NCBI RefSeq assembly: GCF_046630445.1
Contig: NC_092337.1
Span: 225,419,501-225,483,500, forward strand
From: Rutidosis leptorrhynchoides
Lineage: Eukaryota; Streptophyta; Magnoliopsida; Asterales; Asteraceae
Direction of reading: 5' to 3'
Length of the DNA: 64,000 nt
Under the pieces are notes generated by a model that was not told the DNA's origin, did not search any database, and worked only from the letters and a program-made list of their open reading frames with translations. The first letter of the stretch is position 1. Each line of letters starts with the position of its first letter. Both the position numbers and the translations under genes were made by a program. This document shows positions 47,537-61,900 of this stretch, in pieces.

Positions 47537-49128
47537 TTTACTTATTATTATTTTTTTTTATTTTGTAATTTGTAATTATTGATATGTTTAATACTTTTGT
47601 TAATATTGTAATCATTTTTATAATTATCTAACTTTTATTCTTAGATTTTAATAATTTTTGAATGTGGGGTAATATACCAAACTTCAAAAATATGTATATA
47701 TATTTGCAGTTTATCTTATGTACACAACAGGGTAAAACAACGCATTTTCAAAGACTGGCATTAAGTTCAGCAAAAGCAACTAATTTTGACGACAAGATGC
47801 AAAATATATGTGAAATAACAACAAGAAGGAATGAACAAATGATGTGCACCATTTATCATTCAGCAAACAAACGCCAATATATTTGGAAACTTTGGTAAAA
47901 ATTTAATCATTTTCACACAAATCACCCTCAATAATTTAAATTGTTACTGATTTCTTGCAAATGAGGGCATTGCAAGATCTTAAGTGTGGGAAGGGGTTAA
48001 ATTCTTTCGGATTTTAAAAATTTTTATCTTAAACACTTGGTTACCATTAAAAATACTAGTAAAGCAGTAGTTGTATTAGAATCTAGTGCTCTCTGATAAT
48101 AAAGAACAGCCCTGGTCTTATATACTGACTACCCAATTCTAGTAAAATTTTTCAAAATTTTCAATTAAATGAACTCAAAATCATGTTTATACATATTTAT
48201 GAACGATAAAACTAGGTTTTAACACCGAAATTATTGTAACCTCGGAAAGGACATAAATTGAGAAACAAACCAAAATGTTAAAAATTCATTTAAAATGGAA
48301 TAGAGGACGATAAAAAGGAAAATAAAAGCCAAGTGTGGGAAAATTTACCAAGTTATCTTAAACATATGTCACATATATCTGTAACAAATAACTGAAAATA
48401 CTTTTGCTTTGGACTAAACTAAACTGTTTTTACCCGATGAAAGAAAAGAAGAGATGGATCTACATGATGAATCAATTCCATCATTAAAAGGAAGTAAAGT
48501 CTTCCGAAAAAGACACGCGCTTCCTGATTTAGGTCATGAAGTTGTCGTCCAGACCAGCTGTAGGTTGACGAAAAATCTAGAAAAGTCATCACTAAAATCA
48601 GCAGGAAATCCACGGACCTCAGCATTAAACAGGGTCGCCAAGTGGTCAGATTTATCCTAACCACGAGAAGGATTTATCTCGTACAATGGGGGGGGCACCG
48701 TGCAAATTAGCTTGATAAGACTAATGAATCAGATCCCCAGAAAGGATAATCTCCTTAAAGATTAAAAATCAGCTTTTAAGACTGATATTACTCAATCCTA
48801 GAGATTGACCTTAAAAATTGAGAATTACAAACTCATGGAATTCGATGATATCTAAACTCGAGCTTAAACGAGAAAATATTTTGATCAAAATTACAAACCG
48901 ATTTGTTTTCTGAAAACCCTATTTTCAATGCGTTCATTACCATTGAACGTAAAATCCTAGGAATTCACCTGGAATTCATTAGGTCACCTGAACTAAATCG
49001 GGTGTCAACCGTAAGAACGGTGGTTGCATAGTGGTCAAAGACAGGACCTTGTGCCAGACCGAAAAATTATAAGGGTGAGCTTTACTATTGCTCCTACCAA
49101 GGATAGTAATTGCGTCCGACACGTTATA
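47537..49128 (+). other. 3' noncoding region of A2, first part (up to B2)
   Basis: Near-identical to 8888-10474 of A1, including polypurine-like motifs at 47982 and 48331. The last 5 bp, TTATA, are the target site duplicated by B2. The region continues at 62231-62713. Confidence 0.75.
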
Positions 49129-52100
49129 TGTAGTGACCCGAACTTTTCCATGTTCATATATATTAATTGAGATTGATATTTACATGATTAAATGTTTCCA
49201 ACATGTTAAGCAATCAAACTTGTTAAGACTTAATTAATTGAAATATGTTTCATATAGACAATTGACCACCCAAGTTGACCGGTGATTCACGAACGTTAAA
49301 ACTTGTAAAAACTATATGATGACATATAATGGATATATATATATAGTTAATATGATACTATGATAAGTAAACATATCATTAAGTATATTAACAATGAACT
49401 ACATATGTAAAAACAAGACTACTAACTTAATGATTTTTTAAACAAGACATATATGTAACGATTATCGTTGTAAAGACATTTAATGTATATATATCATATT
49501 AAGAGATATTCATACATGATAATATCATGATAATATAATAATTTAAAATCTCATTTGATATTATAAACATTGGGTTAACAACATTTAACAAGATCGTTAA
49601 CCTAAAGGTTTCAAAACAACACTTACATGTAACGACTAACGATGACTTAACGACTCAGTTAAAATGTATATACATGTAGTGTTTTAATATGTATTTATAC
49701 ACTTTTGAAAGACTTCAATACACTTATCAAAATACTTCTACTTAACAAAAATGCTTACAATTACATCCTCGTTCAGTTTCATCAACAATTCTACTCGTAT
49801 GCACCCGTATTCGTACTCGTACAATACACAGTTTTTAGATGTATGTACTATTGGTATATACACTCCAATGATCAGCTCTTAGCAGCCCATGTGAGTCACC
49901 TAACACATGTGGGAACCATCATTTGGCAACTAGCATGAAATATCTCATAAAATTACAAAAATATGAGTAATCATTCATGACTTATTTACATGAAAACAAA
50001 ATTACATATCCTTTATATCTAATCCATACACCAACGACCAAAAACACCTACAAACACTTTCATTCTTCAATTTTCTTCATCTAATTGATCTCTCTCAAGT
50101 TCTATCTTCAAGTTCTAAGTGTTCTTCATAAATTCCAAAAGTTCTAGTTTCATAAAATCAAGAATACTTTCAAGTTTGCTAGCTCACTTCCAATCTTGTA
50201 AGGTGATCATCCAACCTCAAGAAATCTTTGTTTCTTACAGTAGGTTATCATTCTAATACAAGGTAATAATCATATTCAAACTTTGGTTCAATTTCTATAA
50301 CTATAACAATCTTATTTCAAGTGATGATCTTACTTGAACTTGTTTTCGTGTCATGATTCTGCTTCAAGAACTTCGAGCCATCCAAGGATCCATTGAAGCT
50401 AGATCCATTTTTCTCTTTTCCAGTAGGTTTATCCAAGGAACTTAAGGTAGTAATGATGTTCATAACATCATTCGATTCATACATATAAAGCTATCTTATT
50501 CGAAGGTTTAAACTTGTAATCACTAGAACATAGTTTAGTTAATTCTAAACTTGTTCGCAAACAAAAGTTAATCCTTCTAACTTGACTTTTAAAATCAACT
50601 AAACACATGTTCTATATCTATATGATATGCTAACTTAATGATTTAAAACCTGGAAACACGAAAAACACCGTAAAACCGGATTTACGCCGTCGTAGTAACA
50701 CCGCGGGCTGTTTTGGGTTAGTTAATTAAAAACTATGATAAACTTTGATTTTAAAGTTGTTATTCTGAGAAAATGATTTTTATTATGAACATGAAACTAT
50801 ATCCAAAAATTATGATTAAACTCAAAGTGGAAGTATGTTTTCTAAAATGGTCATCTAGACGTCGTTCTTTCGACTGAAATGACTACCTTTACAAAAACGA
50901 CTTGTAACTTATTTTTCCGACTATAAACCTATACTTTTCTATTTAGATTCATAAAATAGAGTTCAATATGAAACCATAGCAATTTGATTCACTCAAAACG
51001 GATTTAAAATGAAGAAGTTATGGGTAAAACAAGATTGGATAATTTTTCTCATTTTAGCTACGTGAAAATTGGTAACAAATCTATTCCAACCATAACTTAA
51101 TCAACTTGTATTATATATTATGAAATCTTGAGATACCATAGACACGTATACAATGTTTCGACCTATCATGTCGACACATCTATATATATTTCGGAACAAC
51201 CATAGACACTCTATATGTGAATGTTGGAGTTAGCTATACAGGGTTGAGGTTGGTTCCAAAATATATATAGTTTGAGTTGTGATCAATACTGAGATACGTA
51301 TACACTGGGTCGTGGATTGATTCAAGATAATATTTATCGATTTATTTCTGTACATCTAACTGTGGACAACTAGTTGTAGGTTACTAACGAGGACAGCTGA
51401 CTTAATAAACTTAAAACATCAAAATATATTAAAAGTGTTGTAAATATATTTTGAACATACTTTGATATATATGTATATATTGTTATAGGTTCGTGAATCA
51501 ACCAGTGGCCAAGTCTTACTTCCCGACGAAGTAAAAATCTGTGAAAGTGAGTTATAGTCCCACTTTTAAAATCTAATATTTTTGGGATGAGAATACATGC
51601 AAGTTTTATAAATGATTTACAAAATAGACACAAGTACGTGAAACTACATTCTATGGTTGAATTATCGAAATCGAATATGCCCCTTTTTATTAAGTCTGGT
51701 AATCTAAGAATTAGGGAACAGACACCCTAATTGACGCGAATCCTAAAGATAGATCTATTGGGCCTAACAAACCCCATCCAAAGTACCGGATGCTTTAGTA
51801 CTTCGAAATTTATATCATATCCGAAGGGTGTCCTGGAATGATGGGGATATTCTTATATATGCATCTTGTTAATGTCGGTTACCAGGTGTTCACCATATGA
51901 ATGATTTTTATCTCTATGTATGGGATGTGTATTGAAATATGAAATCTTGTGGTCTATTGTTACGATTTGATATATATAGGTTAAACCTATAACTCACCAA
52001 CATTTTTGTTGACGTTTAAAGCATGTTTATTCTCAGGTGAATATTAAGAGCTTCCGCTGTTGCATACTAAAATAAGGACAAGATTTGGAGTCCATGTTTG

Positions 52101-52380
52101 TATGATATTGTGTAAAAACTGCATTCAAGAAACTGATTTCGATGTAACATATTTGTATTGTAAACCATTATGTAATGGTCGTGTGTAAACAGGATATTTT
52201 AGATTATCATTATTTGATAATCTACGTAAAGCTTTTTAAACCTTTATTTATGAAATAAAGGTTATGGTTTGTTTTAAAAATGAATGCAGTCTTTGAAAAA
52301 CGTCTCATATAGAGGTCAAAACCTCGCAACGAAATCAATTAATATGGAACGTTTTTAATCAATAAGAACGGGACATTTCA
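49129..52380 (+). repeat. 5' LTR of B2 (3252 bp)
   Basis: TGTAGTGACCCG...GGGACATTTCA; nearly identical to 58976-62225. Confidence 0.96.
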
Positions 52381-52382
52381 GT

Positions 52383-52394
52383 TGGTATCCGAGC
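52383..52394 (+). promoter_or_regulatory. Primer-binding site of B2
   Basis: TGGTATCCGAGC, one mismatch to the initiator tRNA-Met complement, two bases after the LTR. The following leader to 52589 is about 240 bp shorter than in B1. Confidence 0.8.
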
Positions 52395-52589
52395 GTTGGT
52401 CTTAGAGAACCAGAATTTTGCATTAGTGTGTCTTATCGAGTTTGTTAGGATGCATTAGTGAGTCTGGACTTCGACCGTGTTTACTTGAAAAATGATTGCT
52501 TAACAAATTTTGTTGGAAACTATATATTTTTAACATGTGAATATTATGTGATATATTAATCTCTTAACGCGTTTGATATTATGTGATAG

Positions 52590-53204
52590 ATGTCTACCTC
52601 TAGAACAAGTCCCATTGACTCACCTAATAATAATGAAGAGTCAAATGTAAATTGGAATGATTCGTGGACTGATTCACAAGTTCCCGAAGAGGAACCGGAA
52701 GAAGAGTCGGAACCGGAAGAAGAATCGGAACCGGAAGAAGAATCGGAACCGGATGAAGAAATAGAACCGGTGGGGGAAATAATAAAACGGTTAAGTAAAA
52801 GAAAATCCTCAACCAACCGACCAAGGTTAATTATGGTCAATGGTGTTTCCGCCAAGGAAGCAAAATATTGGGAGGATTACCAATTCTCCGATGAATCGGA
52901 TTCCGACGAGAATTCCGATGATGTTATAGAAATTACCCCAACTGAATTTAAAAAGGCAAAAGAAAATAATAAGGGAAAGGGCATAAAAATAGAGAAATCT
53001 AATTCCAACCCCGATGAACTTTATATGTATCGTCAACGCCCGAAGTCCTTAAGTTGTAACAATGACCCGGGAACCTCTAAACCACCAGGTTTTTCTAAAC
53101 CAATGTGGACAACGACGGCTCGTATTAGGGGAACATCATATATCCCTAGAAACTTGGCAAAACGAACCAAAACCGAAGAAGAAGAAACGAGCGAGTCGGA
53201 ATAA
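52590..53204 (+). CDS. Acidic accessory protein of B2
   Basis: 204 aa; one EEESEP-type hexapeptide fewer than B1, otherwise collinear, with about six other substitutions and no stop. Same AG immediately before the ATG. The length change being exactly 18 bp keeps the frame. Function unknown; a disordered acidic protein. Confidence 0.65.
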   Translation: MSTSRTSPIDSPNNNEESNVNWNDSWTDSQVPEEEPEEESEPEEESEPEEESEPDEEIEPVGEIIKRLSKRKSSTNRPRLIMVNGVSAKEAKYWEDYQFSDESDSDENSDDVIEITPTEFKKAKENNKGKGIKIEKSNSNPDELYMYRQRPKSLSCNNDPGTSKPPGFSKPMWTTTARIRGTSYIPRNLAKRTKTEEEETSESE

Positions 53205-53340
53205 GATAGTTGTATTCGTGTGGTGTAATATATGTAATATAGTGTTCTTATGCTTTATGATATATGTAAAAATTGCTTGTATTAATAAGTATTTTTTTAT
53301 GAATCTAACTCTTGTCTATTTTACAGTTTAAAAACACAAA

Positions 53341-54024
53341 ATGGATAGACAACCCAATATTTTAAGAGACCTACCCGGAGACATGATTGATGAAATCTTG
53401 TCTAGAGTCGGCCAGAATTCTTCGGCACAACTATTTAAGGCGAGATCAGTTTGTAAGACATTCGAAGAACGTTCCAAGAATGTCTTGGTTTATAAGAGAC
53501 TTTCGTTTGAAAGATGGGGGATATCACATTGGGAAACCCATAAGTTACGATGTGTTTACTTTGACGCATATATTGCGGGGAACCCAAATGCTATTTTACG
53601 CAACGGGTTAAGAAATTATTTTGACTCAATATATCCGAATATTGGACTTCGTGATTTAGAAAAAGCGGCTAACATGCAACATAAAGAAGCATGTTATGCT
53701 TATGGATTAGTAATGTTCGCTTCTCACCAAAGTGAGAACAAGAACATCGGGCTACAACTATTAAACAAAACGTTTCCACAAGTGACGGAGTCGGTAATTG
53801 GGGTAAGAAATGAGGTTTTTAGATTATTACGGGACTGTTGGACATTACGTAACCCTCGTCCCTTTGATGACGTTACAACACGCTGTCTTATCAACGGCCA
53901 TAACGGTTATGTTGCACAAGACCAAGGATGGGAAGTAGTCCTAGTAAAACCAGAATGCATGACTTGTTTCTGGACGTATGAATTACGTGTCTTTATTGCC
54001 TTTGCTGAACGACTTGTGTACTAG
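53341..54024 (+). CDS. F-box protein encoded by retrotransposon B2
   Basis: 227 aa, same length as the B1 protein. The F-box core (LPGDMIDEILSRVG...LFKARSVCKTFEE) is unchanged. Comparing the 684 nt by eye I count 19 differences: 10 synonymous and 9 replacing amino acids. With about three times more replacement than silent sites, this suggests constraint. The CTAAC branch-like site and TTGTCTATTTTACAG acceptor are also conserved, ending 14 nt before the ATG. Expected role: Skp1-binding substrate adaptor of an SCF ligase. The target is unknown. Confidence 0.8.
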   Translation: MDRQPNILRDLPGDMIDEILSRVGQNSSAQLFKARSVCKTFEERSKNVLVYKRLSFERWGISHWETHKLRCVYFDAYIAGNPNAILRNGLRNYFDSIYPNIGLRDLEKAANMQHKEACYAYGLVMFASHQSENKNIGLQLLNKTFPQVTESVIGVRNEVFRLLRDCWTLRNPRPFDDVTTRCLINGHNGYVAQDQGWEVVLVKPECMTCFWTYELRVFIAFAERLVY

Positions 54025-54365
54025 CTAGAATTGTCTTCACAACTATCTTGTATAAAAGTTATTGTGTGCTATATTTCATGCTTTATGTAAAATAAGCGGT
54101 ATTGTAAGTTTGTAAAATATTGTATAAAAGTTTAAACGCGAAATATTATTATAATCAGTTTTTCATATAGAATTGTAGTAGTTGAATTGTATATTAGCTA
54201 CTAAGTATGAACTTAACGGGTAGGTACTACCCGAATTTAAACTTATAAAACGCTAATATGAAGAAAAAGCTTTTATAAATGAGTTCATATTATGCTACGA
54301 AATACTATTAACTACTCTTAATATTCTGTATGATTAACTTGTTCCATTTAACTATTTTGAAGGAA
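54025..54365 (+). other. Spacer between F-box ORF and gag in B2
   Basis: No gene. It contains the second polypurine-like TAACGGGTAGGTAC at 54214-54227. An upstream in-frame ATG at 54330 would add 12 residues to gag, but it is TTG in B1, so the ATG at 54366 is preferred. Confidence 0.6.
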
Positions 54366-57300
54366 ATGGCACCGACTACTCGACACACCGTGAATATGAA
54401 TGAAGAGGAATTCCGTACTTTTCTAGCTTCAAACATAGCCGCAGTACAGGCTGCGCTACATACCAACAATAACCTTGGATCTAGCAGTACAGGAAATCGT
54501 GTAGGATGCACCTACAAAGAATTCACTGCCTGCAAACCTTTGGAATTTGATGGAACCGAAGGACCGATCGGATTGAAACGGTGGACCGAGAAGGTCGAAT
54601 CGGTGTTTGCCATAAGTAAGTGTACTGAAGAGGACAAAGTAAAGTACGCTACGCATACCTTCACAGGTTCTGCGTTAACATGGTGGAATACCTATCTAGA
54701 GCAAGTGGGACAAGACGATGCGTACGCACTACCGTGGTCAGCATTCAAGCACTTGATGAACGAGAAGTACCGTCCCAGAACCGAGGTCAATAAGCTCAAG
54801 ACAGAACTTAGAGGGTTACGAACCCAAGGATTTGATATTACCACGTACGAAAGACGATTCACAGAATTGTGCCTATTGTGTCCGGGAGCATTCGAAGATG
54901 AGGAAGAGAAGATCGACGCGTTTGTGAAAGGATTACCAGAAAGAATCCAAGAAGATATAAGTTCACACGAGCCCGCCTCCATACAACAGGCATGTAGAAT
55001 GGCTCACAAACTCGTGAACCAAATTGAAGAAAGAATTAAAGAACAGACTGCTGAAGAGGCTAATGTGAAGCAAGTCAAAAGAAAGTAGGAGGAAAACGGT
55101 GATAAGAATCACCAATACAACAACAACAACAATTACAACAATAATCGCAACACTTATCCCAACAATCGCAACATCAATCGCAACTACAACAAACGGCCCA
55201 ACAACAACAACAACAACAACAACAGCAACTACAACAATCATCCCAACAACAATAATAACCGCAACAACAACAACAATCAGAAGCAGCTATGCCAAAGGTG
55301 TGAAAAGAATCACTCGGGGTTCTGCACCAAATTTTGCAACAAGTGTAAAAGAAATGGTCATAGCGCGGCGAAGTGTGAGGTCTACGGACCAGGGGTTAAT
55401 AGAACGAAAGGAACAAATGGTGTCGAAACGAGTAATGGCGGAGCAAGTAGTGTCGGAGCAAGTTATGCCAATGTAGTTTGTTATAAATGTGGAAAACCAG
55501 GCCACATTATTAGAAATTGCCCGAACCAGGAGAACACGAATGGACAAGGCCGTGGAAGAGTTTTCAATATTAATGCGGCAGAGGCACAGGAAGACCCGGA
55601 GCTTGTTACGGGTACGTTTCTTATTGACAATAAATCTGCTTATGTTTTATTTGATTCGGGTGCGGATAGAAGCTATATGAGTAGAGATTTTTGTGCTAAA
55701 TTAAGTTGTCCATTGACGCCTTTGGATAGTAAATTTTTACTCGAATTAGCAAATGGTAAATTAATTTCAGCAGATAATATATGTCGGAATCGAGAAATTA
55801 AACTGGTTAGCGAAACATTTAAGATTGATTTGATACCAGTAGAGTTAGGGAGTTTTGATGTGATAATCGGTATGGACTGGTTGAAAGAAGTGAAAGCGGA
55901 GATCGTTTGTTACAAAAATGCAATTCGCATTATACGAGAAAAAGGAAAACCCTTAATGGTGTACGGAGAAAAGGGCAACACGAAGCTACATCTTATTAGT
56001 AATTTGAAGGCACAAAAACTAATAAGAAAAGGTTGCTATGCTGTTCTAGCACACGTCGAGAAAGTACAAACTGAAGAAAAGAGCATCAATGATGTTCCCG
56101 TCGCAAAAGAATTTCCTGATGTATTTCCGAAAGAATTACCGGGATTACCCCCACATCGATCCGTTGAATTTCAAATAGATCTTGTACCAGGAGCTGCACC
56201 AATAGCTCGTGCTCCTTACAGACTCGCACCCAGCGAGATGAAAGAACTACAAAGCCAATTACAAGAACATTTAGAGCGTGGTTTCATTCGACCAAGCACA
56301 TCACCGTGGGGAGCTCCTGTTTTGTTTGTCAAGAAGAAAGATGGTACATTCAGGTTGTGTATCGACTACCGAGAGTTGAACAAACTTACCATCAAGAACC
56401 GCTACCCACTACCGAGAATCGATGACTTATTTGATCAACTACAAGGCTCGTCTGTTTATTCAAAGATTGACTTACGTTCCGGGTATCATCAAATGCGGGT
56501 GAAAGAAGATGATATTCCAAAGACTGCTTTCAGAACACGTTACGGTCATTACGAGTTTATGGTCATGCCGTTTGGTTTAACTAATGCACCAGCTGTGTTC
56601 ATGGACCTTATGAACCGAGTGTGTGGACCATACCTTGACAAGTTTGTCATTGTTTTCATTGATGACATACTTATTTACTCAAAGAATGACCAAGAACACG
56701 GTGAACATTTGAGAAAGGTGTTAGAAGTATTGAGGAAGGAAGAATTGTACGCTAAGTTTTCAAAGTGTGCATTTTGGTTGGAAGAAGTTCAATTCCTCGG
56801 TCACATAGTGAACAAAGAAGGTATTAAGGTGGATCCGGCAAAGATAGAAACTGTTGAAAAGTGGGAAACCCCGAAAACTCCGAAACACATACGCCAGTTT
56901 TTAGGACTAGCTGGTTACTACAGAAGGTTCATCCAAGACTTTTCCAGAATAGCAAAACCCTTGACTGCATTAACGCATAAAGGGAAGAAATTTGAATGGA
57001 ATGATGAACAAGAGAAAGCGTTTCAGTTATTGAAGAAAAAGCTAACTACGGCACCTATATTGTCATTGCCTGAAGGGAATGATGATTTTGTGATTTATTG
57101 TGATGCATCAAAGCAAGGTCTCGGTTGTGTATTAATGCAACGAACGAAGGTGATTGCTTATGCGTCTAGACAATTGAAGATTCACGAACAAAATTATACG
57201 ACGCATGATTTGGAATTAGGCGCGGTTGTTTTTGCATTAAAGACTTGGAGGCACTACTTATATGGGGTCAAAAGTATTATATATACCGACCACAAAAGTC

Positions 57301-58940
57301 TTCAACACATATTTCATCAGAAACAACTGAATATGAGGCAGCGTAGGTGGATTGAATTATTGAATGATTACGACTTTGAGATTCGTTACCACCCGGGGAA
57401 GGCAAATGTGGTAGCCGATGCCTTGAGCAGGAAGGACAGAGAACCCATTCGAGTAAAATCTATGAATATAATGATTCATAATAACATTACTACTCAAATA
57501 AAGGAGGCGCAACAAGGAGTTTTAAAAGAGGGAAATTTAAAGGATGAAATACCCAAAGGATCGGAGAAGCATCTTAATATTCGGGAAGACGGAACCCGGT
57601 ATAGGGCTGAAAGGATTTGGGTACCAAAATTTGGAGATATGAGAGAAATGGTACTTAGAGAAGCTCATAAAACCAGATACTCAATACATCCTGGAACGGG
57701 GAAGATGTACAAGGATCTCAAGAAACATTTTTGGTGGCCGGGTATGAAAGCCGATGTTGCTAAATACGTAGGAGAATGTTTGACGTGTTCTAAGGTCAAA
57801 GCTGAGCATCAGAAACCATCAGGTCTACTTCAACAACCCGAAATCCCGGAATGGAAATGGGAAAACATTACCATGGATTTCATCACTAAATTGCCAAGGA
57901 CTGCAAGTGGTTTTGATACTATTTGGGTAATAGTTGATTGTCTCACCAAATCAGCACACTTCCTGCCAATAAGAGAAGATGACAAGATGGAGAAGTTAGC
58001 ACGACTGTATTTGAAGGAAGTCGTCTCCAGACATGGAATACCAATCTCTATTATCTCTGATAGGGATGGCAGATTTATTTCAAGATTCTGGCAGACATTA
58101 CAGCAAGCATTAGGAACTCGTCTAGACATGAGTACTGCCTATCATCCACAAACTGATGGGCAGAGCGAAAGGACGATACAAACGCTTGAAGACATGCTAC
58201 GAGCATGTGTTATTGATTTCGGAAACAGTTGGGATCGACATCTACCGTTAGCAGAATTTTCCTACAACAACAGCTACCATTCAAGCATTGAGATGGCGCC
58301 GTTTGAAGCACTTTATGGTAGAAAGTGCAGGTCTCCGATTTGTTGGAGTGAAGTGGGGGATAGACAGATTACGGGTCCGGAGATTATACAAGAAACTACC
58401 GAGAAGATCATCCAAATTCAACAACGGTTGAAAACCGCCCAAAGTCGACAAAAGAGCTACGCTGACATTAAAAGAAAAGATATAGAATTTGAAATTGGAG
58501 AGATGGTCATGCTTAAAGTTGCACCTTGGAAAGGCGTGGTTCGATTTGGTAAACGAGGGAAATTAAATCCAAGGTATATTGGACCATTCAAGATTATTGA
58601 TCGTGTCGGACCAGTAGCTTACCGACTAGAGTTACCTCAACAACTCGCGGCTGTACATAACACTTTCCACGTCTCGAATTTAAAGAAATGTTTTGCTAAA
58701 GAAGATCTCACTATTCCGTTAGATGAAATCCAAATCAACGAAAAACTTCAATTCATCGAAGAACCCGTCGAAATAATGGATCGTGAGGTTAAAAGACTTA
58801 AGCAAAACAAGATACCAATTGTTAAGGTTCGATGGAATGCTCGTAGAGGACCCGAGTTCACCTGGGAGCGTGAAGATCAGATGAAGAAGAAATACCCGCA
58901 TCTATTTCCAGAAGATTCGTCAACACCTTCAACAGCTTAA
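54366..58940 (+). pseudogene. Chromovirus gag-pol polyprotein of B2 (one in-frame stop)
   Basis: A single frame of 1525 codons with one interruption, TAG at 55086-55088, where B1 has TGG. Domains in order: gag core, Asn-rich tract, knuckles [14 protein letters not shown] and [14 protein letters not shown] (with an incomplete [12 protein letters not shown] before them), protease DSGA (55653), RT with FIDD (GATGAC 56661-56666), RNase H ([25 protein letters not shown]), integrase finger ([20 protein letters not shown]...CLTCSKVK), D-D-E core ([30 protein letters not shown]), and a C-terminal chromodomain ([36 protein letters not shown]). The chromodomain places it in chromoviruses, probably Tekay/Del type. 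Only the gag nonsense codon stands against function. Confidence 0.93.
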
Positions 58941-58961
58941 AATTTCGGGACGAAATTTATT

Positions 58962-58975
58962 TAACGGGTAGGTAC
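58962..58975 (+). promoter_or_regulatory. Polypurine tract region of B2
   Basis: TAACGGGTAGGTAC ends exactly at the 3' LTR. It also occurs before gag (54214-54227). Confidence 0.65.
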
Positions 58976-61900
58976 TGTATTGACCCGAACTTTTCCATGT
59001 TCATATATATTAATTGAGATTGATATTTACATGATTAAATGTTTCCAACATGTTAAGCAATCAAACTTGTTAAGACTTGATTAATTGAAATATGTTTCAT
59101 ATAGACAATTGACCACCCAAGTTGACCGGTGATTCACGAACGTTAAAACTTGTAAAAACTATATGATGACATATAATGGATATATATATAGTTAATATGA
59201 TACTATGATAAGTAAACATATCATTAAGTATATTAACAATGAACTACATATGTAAAAACAAGACTACTAACTTAATGATTTTTTAAACAAGACATATATG
59301 TAACGATTATCGTTGTAAAGACATTTAATGTATATATATCATATTAAGAGATATTCATACATGATAATATCATGATAATATAATAATTTAAAATCTCATT
59401 TGATATTATAAACATTGGGTTAACAACATTTAACAAGATCGTTAACCTAAAGGTTTCAAAACAACACTTACATGTAACGACTAACGATGACTTAACGACT
59501 CAGTTAAAATGTATATACATGTAGTGTTTTAATATGTATTTATACACTTTTGAAAGACTTCAATACACTTATCAAAATACTTCTACTTAACAAAAATGCT
59601 TACAATTACATCCTCGTTCAGTTTCATCAACAATTCTACTCGTATGCACCCGTATTCGTACTCGTACAATACACAGTTTTTTGATGTATGTACTATTGGT
59701 ATATACACTCCAATGATCAGCTCTTAGCAGCCCATGTGAGTCACCTAACACATGTGGGAACCATCATTTGGCAACTAGCATGAAATATCTCATAAAATTA
59801 CAAAAATATGAGTAATCATTCATGACTTATTTACATGAAAACAAAATTACATATCCTTTATATCTAATCCATACACCAACGACCAAAAACACCTACAAAC
59901 ACTTTCATTCTTCAATTTTCTTCATCTAATTGATCTCTCTCAAGTTCTATCTTCAAGTTCTAAGTGTTCTTCATAAATTCCAAAAGTTCTAGTTTCATAA
60001 AATCAAGAATACTTTCAAGTTTGCTAGCTCACTTCCAATCTTGTAAGGTGATCATCCAACCTCAAGAAATCTTTGTTTCTTACAGTAGGTTATCATTCTA
60101 ATACAAGGTAATAATCATATTCAAACTTTGGTTCAATTTCTATAACTATAACAATCTTATTTCAAGTGATGATCTTACTTGAACTTGTTTTCGTGTCATG
60201 ATTCTGCTTCAAGAACTTCGAGCCATCCAAGGATCCATTGAAGCTAGATCCATTTTTCTCTTTTCCAGTAGGTTTATCCAAGGAACTTAAGGTAGTAATG
60301 ATGTTCATAACATCATTCGATTCATACATATAAAGCTATCTTATTCGAAGGTTTAAACTTGTAATCACTAGAACATAGTTTAGTTAATTCTAAACTTGTT
60401 CGCAAACAAAAGTTAATCCTTCTAACTTGACTTTTAAAATCAACTAAACACATGTTCTATATCTATATGATATGCTAACTTAATGATTTAAAACCTGGAA
60501 ACACGAAAAACACCGTAAAACCGGATTTACGCCGTCGTAGTAACACCGCGGGCTGTTTTGGGTTAGTTAATTAAAAACTATGATAAACTTTGATTTTAAA
60601 GTTGTTATTCTGAGAAAATGATTTTTATTATGAACATGAAACTATATCCAAAAATTATGATTAAACTCAAAGTGGAAGTATGTTTTCTAAAATGGTCATC
60701 TAGACGTCGTTCTTTCGACTGAAATGACTACCTTTACAAAAACGACTTGTAACTTATTTTTCCGACTATAAACCTATACTTTTCTGTTTAGATTCATAAA
60801 ATAGAGTTCAATATGAAACCATAGCAATTTGATTCACTCAAAACGGATTTAAAATGAAGAAGTTATGGGTAAAACAAGATTGGATAATTTTTCTCATTTT
60901 AGCTACGTGAAAATTGGTAACAAATCTATTCCAACCATAACTTAATCAACTTGTATTATATATTATGAAATCTTGAGATACCATAGACACGTATACAATG
61001 TTTCGACCTATCATGTCGACACATCTATATATATTTCGGAACAACCATAGACACTCTATATGTGAATGTTGGAGTTAGCTATACAGGGTTGAGGTTGGTT
61101 CCAAAATATATATAGTTTGAGTTGTGATCAATACTGAGATACGTATACACTGGGTCGTGGATTGATTCAAGATAATATTTATCGATTTATTTCTGTACAT
61201 CTAACTGTGGACAACTAGTTGTAGGTTACTAACGAGGACAGCTGACTTAATAAACTTAAAACATCAAAATATATTAAAAGTGTTGTAAATATATTTTGAA
61301 CATACTTTGATATATATGTATATATTGTTATAGGTTCGTGAATCAACCAGTGGCCAAGTCTTACTTCCCGACGAAGTAAAAATCTGTGAAAGTGAGTTAT
61401 AGTCCCACTTTTAAAATCTAATATTTTTGGGATGAGAATACATGCAAGTTTTATAAATGATTTACAAAATAGACACAAGTACGTGAAACTACATTCTATG
61501 GTTGAATTATCGAAATCGAATATGCCCCTTTTTATTAAGTCTGGTAATCTAAGAATTAGGGAACAGACACCCTAATTGACGCGAATCCTAAAGATAGATC
61601 TATTGGGCCTAACAAACCCCATCCAAAGTACCGGATGCTTTAGTACTTCGAAATTTATATCATATCCGAAGGGTGTCCCGGAATGATGGGGATATTCTTA
61701 TATATGCATCTTGTTAATGTCGGTTACCAGGTGTTCACCATATGAATGATTTTTATCTCTATGTATGGGATGTGTATTGAAATATGAAATCTTGTGGTCT
61801 ATTGTTACGATTTGATATATATAGGTTAAACCTATAACTCACCAACATTTTTGTTGACGTTTAAAGCATGTTTATTCTCAGGTGAATATTAAGAGCTTCC

